A stretch of 64,000 nucleotides of DNA from Planctomycetota bacterium (GCA_018242625.1 JAFEBO010000012.1:62001-126000); one strand, 5' to 3'. Shown: positions 1 to 9,195, numbered from the stretch's first letter. Notes: generated by a model from the sequence alone, not told the origin. Made by a program: numbers and translations.

Positions 1-1
1 C

Positions 2-454
2 TCTCGGCGCATCGGTCCGGATCTTGCCCGCGAGGGCGGCATCCGCAGCAATCTCTGGCATGTGCTGCACCTGCAGGACCCGCGTCAGGCTTCGCCGCAG
101 TCGATCATGCCGGCGTATCCGCACCTGTTGTCGCAGAACATCAACTTTGACGAGATCCAGACGCATGTCCGCGCTCAGGCGATGATCGGCGTTCCGTACG
201 GCGAGGCCGTGAAGGATGGCCGGTCGCAAGAGCTGGCACGGGCACAGGCTCTTTCGATCTCGCAGGACATCGCGAAGTCGGAAGGTCCCAAAGACCTGGA
301 CAACAAGAAGATCGTGGCGCTCGTTGCGTACCTGCAGCGTCTGGGAACGGACATCGCAAAGCCTGCTCCCGATGCAACCGGAGCGCCAACGCAGCCCGCG
401 CAGTCACAGGACTCAAAGGGCGGAGCGAAACCCAATCTCAGCAGGAAGGACTAA
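2..454 (+). CDS. ccoO: cbb3-type cytochrome c oxidase subunit II, C-terminal part (CcoO)
   Basis: This is the 3' end of a gene that begins before the window; the frame is open from base 2. CcoO is the membrane-anchored mono-heme c subunit of cbb3 oxidase and passes electrons to the catalytic subunit CcoN at the cytoplasmic membrane. The visible 150 residues start with the family-typical RRIGPDLAREGG stretch and continue with SIMPAYP, whose methionine is probably the axial ligand of the heme (family knowledge). The CxxCH heme attachment site would lie upstream and is not visible. The tail after about residue 118 is Pro/Ala/Gln-rich and low in complexity. The gene is followed 3 bp later by ccoQ and heads a tightly coupled cco operon. 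A CcoN-CcoO fusion cannot be excluded because the 5' part is missing. Confidence 0.9.
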   Translation, partial: SRRIGPDLAREGGIRSNLWHVLHLQDPRQASPQSIMPAYPHLLSQNINFDEIQTHVRAQAMIGVPYGEAVKDGRSQELARAQALSISQDIAKSEGPKDLDNKKIVALVAYLQRLGTDIAKPAPDATGAPTQPAQSQDSKGGAKPNLSRKD

Positions 455-457
455 GGC

Positions 458-655
458 ATGCGTCTTTCAGATGTCATGAGCGGGCTGGGGTTGGCGATCT
501 ATCCGATCCTGGCAATGTCGTTGTTCCTGTTTGTGTTTGTCGGAGTAATTGTCAAGGTACTGAGGAAACGGGATCGCGCGGAATTTGACCGGGCCGCGAT
601 GCTGCCGCTTTCCGATTCCACGCCCTCCAACCCGAGAAGGGATCGCGCATCATGA
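458..655 (+). CDS. ccoQ: CcoQ-like small membrane subunit of cbb3 oxidase
   Basis: The 65-residue product has one predicted membrane helix (about residues 10-34) followed by a short basic, hydrophilic tail. This is the layout of CcoQ, which stabilises the cbb3 oxidase complex. Sequence similarity in this family is weak, so the call rests mainly on size, topology and position between ccoO and ccoP. An AGGAAGGA ribosome binding site lies just ahead, within the end of ccoO. The stop overlaps the ccoP start by 4 bp (ATGA), which implies translational coupling. Confidence 0.8.
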   Translation: MRLSDVMSGLGLAIYPILAMSLFLFVFVGVIVKVLRKRDRAEFDRAAMLPLSDSTPSNPRRDRAS

Positions 656-1260
656 ACCGCATCGGCGACTCTCCGGACTTTGTTCCCTCCGATCCGCTCA
701 CCGATCACGAGTATGACGGCATCCGGGAATTCGATAACCCGACGCCGGGCTGGTGGTACGCGTTCTTCGGAGCCACTGTGGTCTTCTCGTTCTGCTACCT
801 CCTGCTGTTTCATTTCAGCGTGGCGGGCTGGACCTCGGAGGACACGTGGGCGGACGATCAGCGAGCAGAATTCAAACGCGTTTTCGGTGCGGTCGGCCAG
901 CTCAAGCCGGACGACGACACGATTCGGGCTCAGATGGACAATCCGCAGTTCATGACGATCGCCAAAGCGACCTTTCTCGGCAATTGCACCGCCTGCCACG
1001 GGCGGGACGGGGGCGGGCTGGTGGGCGTCAATCTTTGTGACGACAACTACAAGAACGTCAAGCACATTTCTGACATTTACAAGGTCATCACCGAGGGCGC
1101 GAACGGCGGAGCCATGCCGTCGTGGAAGCGTGCCTTCTCTGACAATGAGCGTGTGATCCTTGCCTCGTATGTTGCGTCATTGCGGGGGACCAAGCCGTCA
1201 GCCGGCAAAGGACCGGAGGGTGATCCGATCGCCCCCTGGCCCGCCGCCAAGCCGAAGTAG
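652..1260 (+). CDS. ccoP: cbb3-type cytochrome c oxidase subunit III (CcoP), one heme motif
   Basis: CcoP is the membrane-anchored cytochrome c subunit that feeds electrons into cbb3 oxidase. The N-terminus carries the typical NPTPGWWYAFF segment (about residues 29-39) and one membrane helix (about 37-57). A cytochrome c domain follows with a single CTACH heme site at residues 112-116. A later methionine in AMPSWK is a plausible axial ligand. Canonical CcoP is about 300 residues and has two CxxCH motifs; this 202-residue protein has only one, so it looks like a mono-heme version. The flanking genes are intact cco genes, so degeneration of the locus is unlikely. It overlaps ccoQ by 4 bp. Confidence 0.9.
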   Translation: MNRIGDSPDFVPSDPLTDHEYDGIREFDNPTPGWWYAFFGATVVFSFCYLLLFHFSVAGWTSEDTWADDQRAEFKRVFGAVGQLKPDDDTIRAQMDNPQFMTIAKATFLGNCTACHGRDGGGLVGVNLCDDNYKNVKHISDIYKVITEGANGGAMPSWKRAFSDNERVILASYVASLRGTKPSAGKGPEGDPIAPWPAAKPK

Positions 1261-1268
1261 ATTTGCAT

Positions 1269-2732
1269 ATGGCACGCGATTCTCTCTCCATCGCTCAGAC
1301 TTCGGACGCTCCGCTCCATGCCGGATCGGTTCTCTCGACGCTGAACGACGACGGCACGAGGCGGTGGCTGCGTCCGCGAGTTTCCTTGGGGCGGTTTCTT
1401 TCCGGTCGCCGGGCCGTTGCTTACATACTGATCGCAATATTCATATCGCTGCCGCTGCTGCGGATCGGCGGGCGCCCGCTCATTCTTCTGGACATTCCTG
1501 CCCGCCGGTTTCACATTCTCGGCCAGACCTTTTATCCCACAGACACGCTGCTGCTCGCGCTGCTGCTCGTGACCGTCTTTCTTACAATCTTCTGGTTGAC
1601 GGCGCTTTTCGGGCGGGTCTGGTGCGGCTGGGCGTGCCCGCAGACGGTGTATATGGAGTTTCTCTTCCGCCCGATCGAGAGATTTTTCGAGGGCGCTCCC
1701 GGCCGGCGCAATCTCAACAAGCTGCAGAGCTCTTCGCTCCGAAAACCGTTGAAATTCGCTGTCTATTTTGTTTGCTGCTTCGGTCTTGCGCACGTCTTTC
1801 TTGCGTACTTCGTTTCCTGGGATCTTCTTTCGCAATGGGTCTTCGGCTCGCCCGTGGCGCATCCTGTCGGGTTTGTGGTCGTAGGGTTCGTGACGCTTGC
1901 GATGCTGTTTAACTTCGGCTACTTCCGCGAGCAGGTGTGCCTTGTTGCGTGCCCCTATGGCCGGTTCCAGTCGGTCATGCTGGACCGACATTCACTGACG
2001 ATCCGCTACGACCAGACGCGCGGGGAGCCCCGAAAGGGATCAGAAAAGACGGACGTGCCGCTCGCGGTGCTGCACGGCCAGGCCAGTGCAGGTGATTGTG
2101 TCGACTGCAGGATGTGCGTGACGACTTGTCCGACGGGGATCGACATACGCAACGGCGTGCAGATGGAGTGCATCGGCTGCGCTCAGTGTATCGATGCGTG
2201 CGATGCGGTGATGGCCAAGATCCACAAACCTGCCGGCCTCATCCGGTACTCGTCGCTGGCCGCCATGAAGGGGGAGAAGTTCAAGATTCTCCGCCCCCGG
2301 GTCGTTCTTTATCCGTCTGTCATCGTTCTTCTTTCTGCGCTTTTTCTGTTCGTGCTCAGCGGAACGGGGATCGCCGACGTCACGGTGCTCCGCGGGCCGG
2401 GACAGCCCTTCTCTGCGATCGGTGATACGGACATAGAAAATCACCTTCGTCTCAAGATCACGAACCGCACGGCAGCGCCCGCCCGGTTTCAGGTATCCGT
2501 GACGGGGGTCGACGGCGCGCGTATCGGGGCGGATGCGGCGGACCTGGAGATCGGGCCCGACCAGACTCTCACGAATTCGCTGCCGCTTCTCGTTCCCCGG
2601 TCGGCATTTCTCGAAGGCAAGCGGCAGGTGGTGTTTGTCGTGCACGGCCCCGGAGAGTTCGAGCGCCGAATCCCGTTTGTGGCCCTGGGCCCGTCCGGCG
2701 GCGGATCAAAGCACTCGGAGGATCACCAATGA
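1269..2732 (+). CDS. ccoG: cytochrome c oxidase accessory protein CcoG (FixG)
   Basis: CcoG is a membrane-bound polyferredoxin needed for cbb3 oxidase biogenesis, with a proposed role in reducing copper for assembly. The 487-residue protein has several membrane helices (about residues 50-70, 93-115, 160-185, 200-220, 345-365). It carries a CGWACP motif at about 119-124, a later CLVACPYGRF motif, and two 4Fe-4S clusters in the form CxxCxxCxxxCP then CxxCxxCxxxCD (about residues 277-312). The C-terminal part is an Ig-like periplasmic domain. I chose the ATG at 1269 over the in-frame TTG two codons earlier. The 3' end overlaps ccoH by 4 bp. Confidence 0.95.
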   Translation: MARDSLSIAQTSDAPLHAGSVLSTLNDDGTRRWLRPRVSLGRFLSGRRAVAYILIAIFISLPLLRIGGRPLILLDIPARRFHILGQTFYPTDTLLLALLLVTVFLTIFWLTALFGRVWCGWACPQTVYMEFLFRPIERFFEGAPGRRNLNKLQSSSLRKPLKFAVYFVCCFGLAHVFLAYFVSWDLLSQWVFGSPVAHPVGFVVVGFVTLAMLFNFGYFREQVCLVACPYGRFQSVMLDRHSLTIRYDQTRGEPRKGSEKTDVPLAVLHGQASAGDCVDCRMCVTTCPTGIDIRNGVQMECIGCAQCIDACDAVMAKIHKPAGLIRYSSLAAMKGEKFKILRPRVVLYPSVIVLLSALFLFVLSGTGIADVTVLRGPGQPFSAIGDTDIENHLRLKITNRTAAPARFQVSVTGVDGARIGADAADLEIGPDQTLTNSLPLLVPRSAFLEGKRQVVFVVHGPGEFERRIPFVALGPSGGGSKHSEDHQ

Positions 2733-3265
2733 TTGCTCAGGCGGCCAGAATCCCGGCGGCTGCTCCCGCAGGTGGGAAAAAATGGATCGCGATGATTTTC
2801 TCGCTGATCGGACTGAACATGTGCATTGTGGGGGCCACCGTCTACTTTGCTGTCAGCGATAAGACGGTCGCCGTGGAACCCGACTACTACGCCAAGGCCA
2901 TCGCCTATGACGATGTGATCGCGCAGCGGAGCGAGAACAGCCGTCTTGGCTGGAAGACTACCCCGACACTTCTCCAACGAGCCGGACAGGACAACCTGGA
3001 ACTGAGCGTGACGGTCTCCGACAGAGATGGAGCTCCGCTCCGGGGCGCGAACATTCAGGTTGTTCTCTTTCCGAACCTGAGGGCGCAGGATCGCCAGACG
3101 CTAAAACTCTCGGAAGTCGCGACGACCCCGGGCAGCTATTCCGCTCCGTGCCGGATGATTGCGACCGGCACATGGAGAATTCGCACCAGCATCCGGCGTG
3201 GTGACTCGGTCTTTACGAACGAGCGGGATGTTGCGGTCACACCCGTCCGTGGAGAAGGCAGATGA
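2729..3265 (+). CDS. ccoH: FixH/CcoH family cbb3 oxidase assembly protein
   Basis: The 178-residue product has one N-terminal membrane helix (about residues 19-42) followed by the conserved EPDYYAKAIAYD stretch of the FixH family, then a soluble extracytoplasmic domain. CcoH is a small membrane protein that assists cbb3 oxidase assembly and stays associated with the complex in some species. The gene overlaps both neighbours by 4 bp (ATGA on each side), so its synthesis is coupled to ccoG and to the next membrane protein gene. Confidence 0.9.
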   Translation: MIAQAARIPAAAPAGGKKWIAMIFSLIGLNMCIVGATVYFAVSDKTVAVEPDYYAKAIAYDDVIAQRSENSRLGWKTTPTLLQRAGQDNLELSVTVSDRDGAPLRGANIQVVLFPNLRAQDRQTLKLSEVATTPGSYSAPCRMIATGTWRIRTSIRRGDSVFTNERDVAVTPVRGEGR

Positions 3266-4068
3266 CCTGGGAGCTGACGGCTGCCATCTTCATTGCAAGT
3301 CTGCTCGGATCATCGCACTGCGCCGGAATGTGCGGTGCTTTCGCACTCTTTGCGACCGAAACGGCGGAGAGCGGAAGCACACCCATCGCTCGCTGGAAGC
3401 TGCACGCTCTTTACAACATCGGGCGCCTTCTGACCTATCTGGCGCTCGGGCTGGCCGCCGGCGCCGCGGGCGCCGCGATTGACCTGGGAAGCTCGGGCGT
3501 CGGGATTCAACGGGCGGCGGCCGCAATCGCGGCGCTAATCATGATCGGCTTTGGTGGCGTTTCGCTCTTGCGGGCTCTGGGGGTCCAGATCGCCCGATTT
3601 CCGGTGCCACAAACTCTGCTCGCGCTTTCCCGCGCGGGGCACGCTCGGGCTCTTGGTTTTAGCCCGCGCGCCCGGGCAATCAGCGTGGGGCTCCTGACAA
3701 CCCTGCTTCCCTGCGGCTGGCTGTATGCCTTTGTAGTCGCAAGCGCAGCAACCGGGAGTCCAGTGGCCGGCGCGGGCACCATGGCCGTTTTCTGGCTGGG
3801 CACCCTCCCCGTGATGGCGACCCTGGCCGTCGGCGCCAGGTTCCTGGCCGGACCCCTGCGTGCCCATCTGCCGCTTCTGACGAACGTTCTTGTCGTCGCA
3901 ACGGGAGTCTGGATGCTCGCGGCCCGCGTGAATCATCCGCTCGTCGTGCGGCCTCGTTCGGGCTCTTCGGCGACTCAACTCGTCAGTGATCTTCGGGCGG
4001 CAAAGCCCGCGGAACATTGTCCCCTTTGCAGCGGAGAGGAGGCGCCACCGCGTGACCGCCCTCGCTAG
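3262..4068 (+). CDS. TauE/SafE-like (DsbD_2-type) membrane protein of the cco operon
   Basis: This 268-residue integral membrane protein has about six hydrophobic segments and the motif SSHCAGMCGAF near the N-terminus (Cys20 and Cys24). The HCxxMC signature is typical of the 'sulfite exporter TauE/SafE' proteins regularly found inside cco/fix operons. These are thought to act in copper or thiol handling during oxidase maturation, not in sulfite export; that functional reading is an inference from context. The C-terminus ends in a hydrophilic tail containing a CPLC pair. Its 3' end overlaps the ccoI start by 17 bp. Confidence 0.85.
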   Translation: MTWELTAAIFIASLLGSSHCAGMCGAFALFATETAESGSTPIARWKLHALYNIGRLLTYLALGLAAGAAGAAIDLGSSGVGIQRAAAAIAALIMIGFGGVSLLRALGVQIARFPVPQTLLALSRAGHARALGFSPRARAISVGLLTTLLPCGWLYAFVVASAATGSPVAGAGTMAVFWLGTLPVMATLAVGARFLAGPLRAHLPLLTNVLVVATGVWMLAARVNHPLVVRPRSGSSATQLVSDLRAAKPAEHCPLCSGEEAPPRDRPR

Positions 4069-6607
4069 CCAATTCACGCACGCTCCCGCACGAGACGCCG
4101 AATGCGCACCAGTTTGCGCTCATTGCCGCCTCCCGGTTCCCAAGGCACTCCGACCGGCGACCGACGGCCCGGCCTTCTGCTGCACAGGCTGCGAAGCGGC
4201 CTACTCGATTATCCATTCGTGCGGCCTCGACGGCTTTTACGCCATACAGAACAGGGATTCTGCACAGAGCCGAGCGGTTGGTGCCTCAACCCACCGCTTT
4301 TCTGAGTTCGACGACCCCGCCTTCACAAGGCTCTACTGCACTCAGGCACCCGACGGGACACGGCGGGTCGAGCTTTTGCTGGGGGGCCTTCATTGCGCCG
4401 CGTGCGTGTGGCTCATCGAGCGTCTTCCCCGCATAGTGCCGGGTGTGATCAAGGCAACGCTCGACTTTCGACGGGCGTGCGTCGAGATCAGCTACATCCC
4501 TGACGCAGTATCGCTCAGCGAGATCGCACGAACTCTGGATTCCCTCGGCTATCCGCCCCACCCAGCGCGGCGTGCCGCACGTCGGCACATCAGACAGCTG
4601 GAAGACCGGGCGATGCTGGTCAAGCTCGCGGTTGCCGGAGCGTGCGCAGGGAACATCATGCTCCTGTTCATCGCCCTGTACGCGGGCATGTTCGAGGGTA
4701 TTGATTCCGGCCACGAGCAGCTTTTCCGTTGGGCCGCCATGCTTCTGAACACGCTCTGTCTGGCCTGGCCCGGCATGGTCTTTGCCCGATCCGGCTGGGC
4801 AGCGCTACGGGCGCGGACGATCAACATCGATGTTCCGATTTCGCTCGGGCTCTACCTCGGGGGCATCTGGGGAATACTGAAAACCATTGCCGGCCACGGC
4901 GACATCTACTTCGATTCCATTTCTGCTCTGATCTTCTTCCTGTTGATAGGCAGGTACATCCAGCAGCGGCAGTCGCGATTCGCGACCGATGCCCTGGAGC
5001 TGCTCTTCAGCATGACTCCGACCTCGGCGCGCCGCGTCCGCGAGAACGGAGATCTTGAGGACATTTCGACCGAGAGTCTGGCGATCGGGGACATCGTCGA
5101 AGTTCGCCCCGGCGATGTCGTGCCGGCGGACGGCACGGTCCTTCACGGTGAATCCAGAATCGACCAGTCGATGCTCACGGGTGAATCCCTGCCGGTCACC
5201 GCAAGCGCAGGAGAAAAACTCGCGGCGGGCGTTCTCAATATCTCCTCAGTGCTCCGATTCCGAGTGGACGCGACGGGAGAAGCAACCCGCATCGGTCGCT
5301 TGCTCCGCACGATCGAGAATGCCGCCGCCCAGCGGGCCCGCATTGTTCAGCTCACCGACCGGTGGGGAGCGTGGCTGCTTTACGCACTTCTCGGGCTCGC
5401 CACCGCGACCGTTCTGGGCTGGTGGCATATTTCGCCGCTCCTGGCGATCGATCGCGCCGCGGCACTTCTGATCGCGACGTGCCCCTGCGGGCTGGGCCTC
5501 GCAACCCCGCTCGCGATGACGGCGGCAATCGGCGGTGCGGCACGCAAAGGCATACTGATCAAAGGTGGCGACGCTCTGGAACGGCTCGCAGCGAACAGCC
5601 CGAGGCGCACGGTCATTCTTGACAAGACCGGGACTCTCACTCTGGGTCGCCTCACCGTGCTCGACTGGTTCGGCGACGAATCGGTCAGGTCTCTGGTCCG
5701 GCTGGTAGAATCAAAATCTCTGCACCCCGTGGCGATTGCGCTCTCGAGCATGCCAACACCGCCCTCGGACGCGAAGATCTCGTCGCTGACCGAAGTTCCC
5801 GGAATGGGTATCGAAGCTTGTGCCGCCCTGGCCGAAGGACGAAGCTGCGGCGTGTCGATCGGAACAGAGCGATTTCTTCAAAGCCGCGGTATCGACATCC
5901 CCCACTCTTTCCGCCAATTCTGCCACTCGGCACTGCAGTCCGGCCAATCCCCGGTGCTCATCGCCCGAGATGGAATCTGCTGTGCGGCCGCTGCTCTTGG
6001 TGATCCACTTCGGAAGGACTCAGCCGACGCGATTCAGCGGTTGCAGAACTCCGGCTGGCACGTTCGGATTCTCTCGGGAGACCATCCCGAAATCGTTGCC
6101 CGCACTGCCCGGGCGCTGGGGCTGGGTTCGGCGGATGCCCGGGGCGGTGTGAACCCAGAAGAAAAGCTCGCGTTTGTACGCGACCTCTCCGCGGATCGAA
6201 CAGTCGTGATGGTCGGCGACGGCGTCAACGACGCCGCAGCCCTGGCCGCCGCTTCGGTCGGCATCGCCGTGCGAGGTGGAGCCGAAGCGAGTTTTCAGGC
6301 GGCGGATATCACGCTGACCCACGAGGGGCTTTCGCCGATTCTCGATCTCATGGGGGGTTCTGCCTCAACCATGCGCACAATTCATTGGACGATCGCAACT
6401 TCGCTTTTCTACAACGTGATCGCCGCAACCCTTTCGATTCTCGGTTATATCTCGCCTCTGCTGGCGGCCATCATCATGCCCGCAAGCTCCCTCACCGTTG
6501 TGCTGATCTGCCTGCGCGCCCGACGGTTTGGCGCTCGGGCGGAACAGACGCATCTCGCTTCCGAGATTGAATTCGGCAGAGCCAGACAACAGGCGGTGAT
6601 CTCATGA
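4052..6607 (+). CDS. ccoI: copper-translocating P-type ATPase CcoI (FixI)
   Basis: This P1B-type ATPase of 851 residues supplies copper for the CcoN active site of cbb3 oxidase. The N-terminus carries extra cysteine pairs (CAHC about 22-25, CCTGC 43-47) typical of the CcoI subfamily, then an HMA domain with CAAC (about 115-118). The membrane CPC metal site is at about 477-479, the phosphorylated Asp of DKTGT at about 524, an SLHP motif follows, and GDGVND lies near 722. I prefer the GTG at 4052 because GGAGAGGAGG at 4033-4042 sits 9 bp upstream. The ATG at 3986 would overlap the previous gene by 83 bp. The 3' end overlaps ccoS by 4 bp. Confidence 0.95.
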   Translation: MTALASQFTHAPARDAECAPVCAHCRLPVPKALRPATDGPAFCCTGCEAAYSIIHSCGLDGFYAIQNRDSAQSRAVGASTHRFSEFDDPAFTRLYCTQAPDGTRRVELLLGGLHCAACVWLIERLPRIVPGVIKATLDFRRACVEISYIPDAVSLSEIARTLDSLGYPPHPARRAARRHIRQLEDRAMLVKLAVAGACAGNIMLLFIALYAGMFEGIDSGHEQLFRWAAMLLNTLCLAWPGMVFARSGWAALRARTINIDVPISLGLYLGGIWGILKTIAGHGDIYFDSISALIFFLLIGRYIQQRQSRFATDALELLFSMTPTSARRVRENGDLEDISTESLAIGDIVEVRPGDVVPADGTVLHGESRIDQSMLTGESLPVTASAGEKLAAGVLNISSVLRFRVDATGEATRIGRLLRTIENAAAQRARIVQLTDRWGAWLLYALLGLATATVLGWWHISPLLAIDRAAALLIATCPCGLGLATPLAMTAAIGGAARKGILIKGGDALERLAANSPRRTVILDKTGTLTLGRLTVLDWFGDESVRSLVRLVESKSLHPVAIALSSMPTPPSDAKISSLTEVPGMGIEACAALAEGRSCGVSIGTERFLQSRGIDIPHSFRQFCHSALQSGQSPVLIARDGICCAAAALGDPLRKDSADAIQRLQNSGWHVRILSGDHPEIVARTARALGLGSADARGGVNPEEKLAFVRDLSADRTVVMVGDGVNDAAALAAASVGIAVRGGAEASFQAADITLTHEGLSPILDLMGGSASTMRTIHWTIATSLFYNVIAATLSILGYISPLLAAIIMPASSLTVVLICLRARRFGARAEQTHLASEIEFGRARQQAVIS

Positions 6608-6744
6608 GCGTCCTCTACATCATGGTGCCGCTCGCCTTTGTGCTCGCCGGCGGTGCCTTGATCGCCTTTGTCCGTGCGGCAAAGCAGGGTCAGTACGACG
6701 ACCTTGATACCCCAGCCCTTCGGGCAATCGAGGACGACCAATAG
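6604..6744 (+). CDS. ccoS: cbb3-type cytochrome oxidase assembly protein CcoS
   Basis: The 46-residue reading frame begins MSVLYIMVPLAFVLAGG and ends QGQYDDLDTPALR plus a few acidic residues. This is the classic CcoS layout: one membrane helix and then the QYDDLDTPA signature. CcoS is needed for insertion of heme and copper cofactors into CcoN. The ATG overlaps the ccoI stop (ATGA), so it is the last coupled gene of the operon. The frame is short but its family signature is clear. Confidence 0.93.
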   Translation: MSVLYIMVPLAFVLAGGALIAFVRAAKQGQYDDLDTPALRAIEDDQ

Positions 6745-6908
6745 CGTCGGAACGATGACGGGTGCCGGGGTTCGCGCCTCCCGGACGGGCTCGCATTTGG
6801 CAATTTTCCGCAAACGACCGAGCCCGGGCCCACTCGCGGTGACGTTGGCCCGCGAACTCGCTACCTTGTGGGCCCCGCAGACCACCCCAGCCTGTTCCCA
6901 CCCCGCCT

Positions 6909-8753
6909 ATGCCAGACACATCCGCCCAATCGCTCGCACTCGCACTTGGTGTCAGCGCCGTCGTCACTGTCTTCTGCCGCAAGTTGCGGATTCCGGCACT
7001 CCTGCCGCTCCTGGGGTGCGGGCTTGCGCTGGGTACTTCCGGGCTCGACGTGGTCGATGGCTCTTCGCTCGGGCCGGCCCTGAAAGGGTTTATCACTGTT
7101 GCGATCGGCCTGCTCATCTTTGAAGGAGCGCTGCATCTCAACCGCGACGAACTGGCCAGGGCGCCCAGAGCCGTGTGGGGGCTGCTCACGCTGGGTGCGC
7201 TATTGACATGGGCCGGAGCAACGGTCGCCGCACACTACCTGCTCCATTTTTCGTTCCCCATCGCGACACTGCTGGGCGCCTCGCTGATCGTCACCGGGCC
7301 CACGGTCGTGCAGCCGATTCTCCGTTTCTTTCGTGTCACGCCTCGCGTGCACGCGGTTCTGGCCGCCGAGGCAGTGCTGGCGGACCCCATCGGTGTGGTC
7401 GTATCCATCGCGACCCTGCACATGCTCCGCCTCTACTTCCTGCACGACAACGAAGCGAATCTTGCCGGCCACGGGGCGTGGCTGTTCTCGCGACCTTTGC
7501 TCAGCGGAATTGTCATCGGCCTGATCATGGGGCTCGTCGGGCGCATGCTCCTGGACATCATCAGCCGCTCCGCCCGCCCCGAACCGCAGCTGGTCAATCT
7601 CACCGCCGTCGGGATCTGCATGACGTGCGTGGGGATCGGCGAAGCGGTGACCCCCGAGGGCGGACTGGCCGCGGTGACGGTTTGCGGAATCCTGATGGCA
7701 CAAGCGCGAATCCTGGGAGCCACGGAGCTGCGGGCGTTTAAGGAACTTCTCGCCATCATGCTGGTCGGCACGCTCTTCGTTCTGCTCGCCTCGCGATTCA
7801 ATATTGCCCGCCTCGGGGCTGTGACGTGGCAGGAGGTGTACTTCATTCTCGCGCTCCTGTTCGTCGTCCGCCCGGCTTCCGTGCTCTTCTCGACGCTCCG
7901 TTCAAAGCTGGACTGGAAAGAGCGCCTGTTCGCGGGAACCTTCGCCCCGCGCGGCATCGTCGCTCTCTCTGTGATCGCGGTGGCCTCGGGCGAACTCTCC
8001 CAGGCGGTGCAGAGCGCCCAGGACAAGATGCCCGCCGCACGCTTCACCCAGATTCTCGCGGACATCGAGAGGCTTGACCTGGTGATGTTTGTCGTTATCG
8101 CCGGCACGGTGCTCTTGGCCAGCACTTTTTCACCCGCTTTCGCGTGGCTTCTGGGCGTCCGTGCCGGCGAGGGCGGGACGGTCATGCTCATCGGCGCTCA
8201 CCCTCTCAGCATCGCCTTCGCGAAGCTCCTCACCGCGCACGAAATCCCCGTCCGCGTGGTTGACAGCAGTGAAGAGAGCATCGATATTGCGGCCACCGAG
8301 GGCGTCGAAGCCATTATCGGTGACGCCACCGATCACCGCTGGCTCGACGACTTCGGAAGCCCCCACGACATCGGCTGGGTCGTCGCCTGGACCGGCAATC
8401 ACGACGTCGATCAGCTGGCGGCAAGATGGGCTGACCAGCGCCTGGGGAAGGGCCACACCGCGATCTGGTCGGCGAAGCGTGCCCGCGGGGCGCTCGAGGC
8501 CGCCGACATCAGCACCGGAGAACCACTCGCCGAGGCCCTTGCACGCTTCGACCGCGAACACATGGCGTGCGCCGACGCCTCTCAGGCCGACACACTGGTG
8601 AGAGTCTTCGGTTGGGTGAGCGGCGATAAGTTCACTCTCAACGTACCAACCTCCAGAGTCCTTCAGGCGCCTCCCGGCTCCGTCTTTGTGGGGATTGGGG
8701 AATCCGGTGATTCCAAGCCGACTTCCCGCTCTTCGGCGCCAACGCACATCTAG
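6909..8753 (+). CDS. cation:proton antiporter (CPA1/NhaP type) with RCK domain
   Basis: The 614-residue protein has about 12 hydrophobic segments over residues 5-415, matching the Na+/H+ exchanger fold. A Rossmann-like TrkA-N/RCK domain starts near residue 425 (MLIGAHPLSIAFAKLL, then an acidic VVDSSEE strand end). Such antiporters exchange Na+ or K+ for protons across the cytoplasmic membrane, and the RCK domain usually gates activity by nucleotide binding. The second glycine of the usual GxGxxG is replaced here (GAHPLS), so nucleotide binding is uncertain. The substrate ion cannot be read from the sequence. It stands alone and converges on the next minus-strand gene with a 4-bp gap. Confidence 0.88.
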   Translation: MPDTSAQSLALALGVSAVVTVFCRKLRIPALLPLLGCGLALGTSGLDVVDGSSLGPALKGFITVAIGLLIFEGALHLNRDELARAPRAVWGLLTLGALLTWAGATVAAHYLLHFSFPIATLLGASLIVTGPTVVQPILRFFRVTPRVHAVLAAEAVLADPIGVVVSIATLHMLRLYFLHDNEANLAGHGAWLFSRPLLSGIVIGLIMGLVGRMLLDIISRSARPEPQLVNLTAVGICMTCVGIGEAVTPEGGLAAVTVCGILMAQARILGATELRAFKELLAIMLVGTLFVLLASRFNIARLGAVTWQEVYFILALLFVVRPASVLFSTLRSKLDWKERLFAGTFAPRGIVALSVIAVASGELSQAVQSAQDKMPAARFTQILADIERLDLVMFVVIAGTVLLASTFSPAFAWLLGVRAGEGGTVMLIGAHPLSIAFAKLLTAHEIPVRVVDSSEESIDIAATEGVEAIIGDATDHRWLDDFGSPHDIGWVVAWTGNHDVDQLAARWADQRLGKGHTAIWSAKRARGALEAADISTGEPLAEALARFDREHMACADASQADTLVRVFGWVSGDKFTLNVPTSRVLQAPPGSVFVGIGESGDSKPTSRSSAPTHI

Positions 8754-8757
8754 GCCG

Positions 8758-9195
8758 TTAGCTCAGCATCAAAACGGCCAGCACGCCTCTGGCGGTCCAG
8801 GTCACCGTCCGAATCCAGTTCGTGGCGACCAGCCGGCGCCAGGGCGCGTCCGCGAATCCCCGCGACAACCTGTTGTGCAGGGGCACCTGAAACGCAAACG
8901 TCGAAATCCAGATCAGGGCTAACAGCGCCAGACCCGTCCAGCACACCCACGAGCCACCCAGTCTGCCGGGAGGAGACCAGCACAACATAATCGCCAGGCC
9001 GGCCTCGCCGATCATGACGGGTGCTACTACCCAGGTCGTTCGGCGCTGGTGGGACACTTCATAAGCAGCAAACTGCGGCGCCGATACGGCGGCCATGAGC
9101 GGATAGTGCACGATCTGCACGAACCAGATCAGCCCCACCATGAACCACGTTGCCGCGGCGTGCGCGAGAAGAACTGCTTGGGAAAGATCATTCAC
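8758..9195 (-). CDS. small four-helix membrane protein, DUF1772-like
   Basis: The 145-residue product has four hydrophobic segments. The first holds WFMVGLIWFVQIVHYPLM and a VHYPLM-type motif; the protein also has QVPLHNRLSRG between the third and fourth helices. This resembles DUF1772/anthrone oxygenase-like membrane proteins of unknown function. I chose the GTG at 9195 because it overlaps the end of the upstream DUF2256 gene by 8 bp and follows an AGGA box. A longer frame reaching 9438 would run across that gene and the photolyase promoter region. Co-transcription with the DUF2256 gene is likely. Confidence 0.65.
   Translation of the reverse strand: MNDLSQAVLLAHAAATWFMVGLIWFVQIVHYPLMAAVSAPQFAAYEVSHQRRTTWVVAPVMIGEAGLAIMLCWSPPGRLGGSWVCWTGLALLALIWISTFAFQVPLHNRLSRGFADAPWRRLVATNWIRTVTWTARGVLAVLMLS

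Noticed and set aside
6780..6835. GGGCTCG ... CGAGCCC inverted repeat after ccoS
   Set aside because: The loop is about 29 nt and no T-run follows, so a terminator call is not supported.
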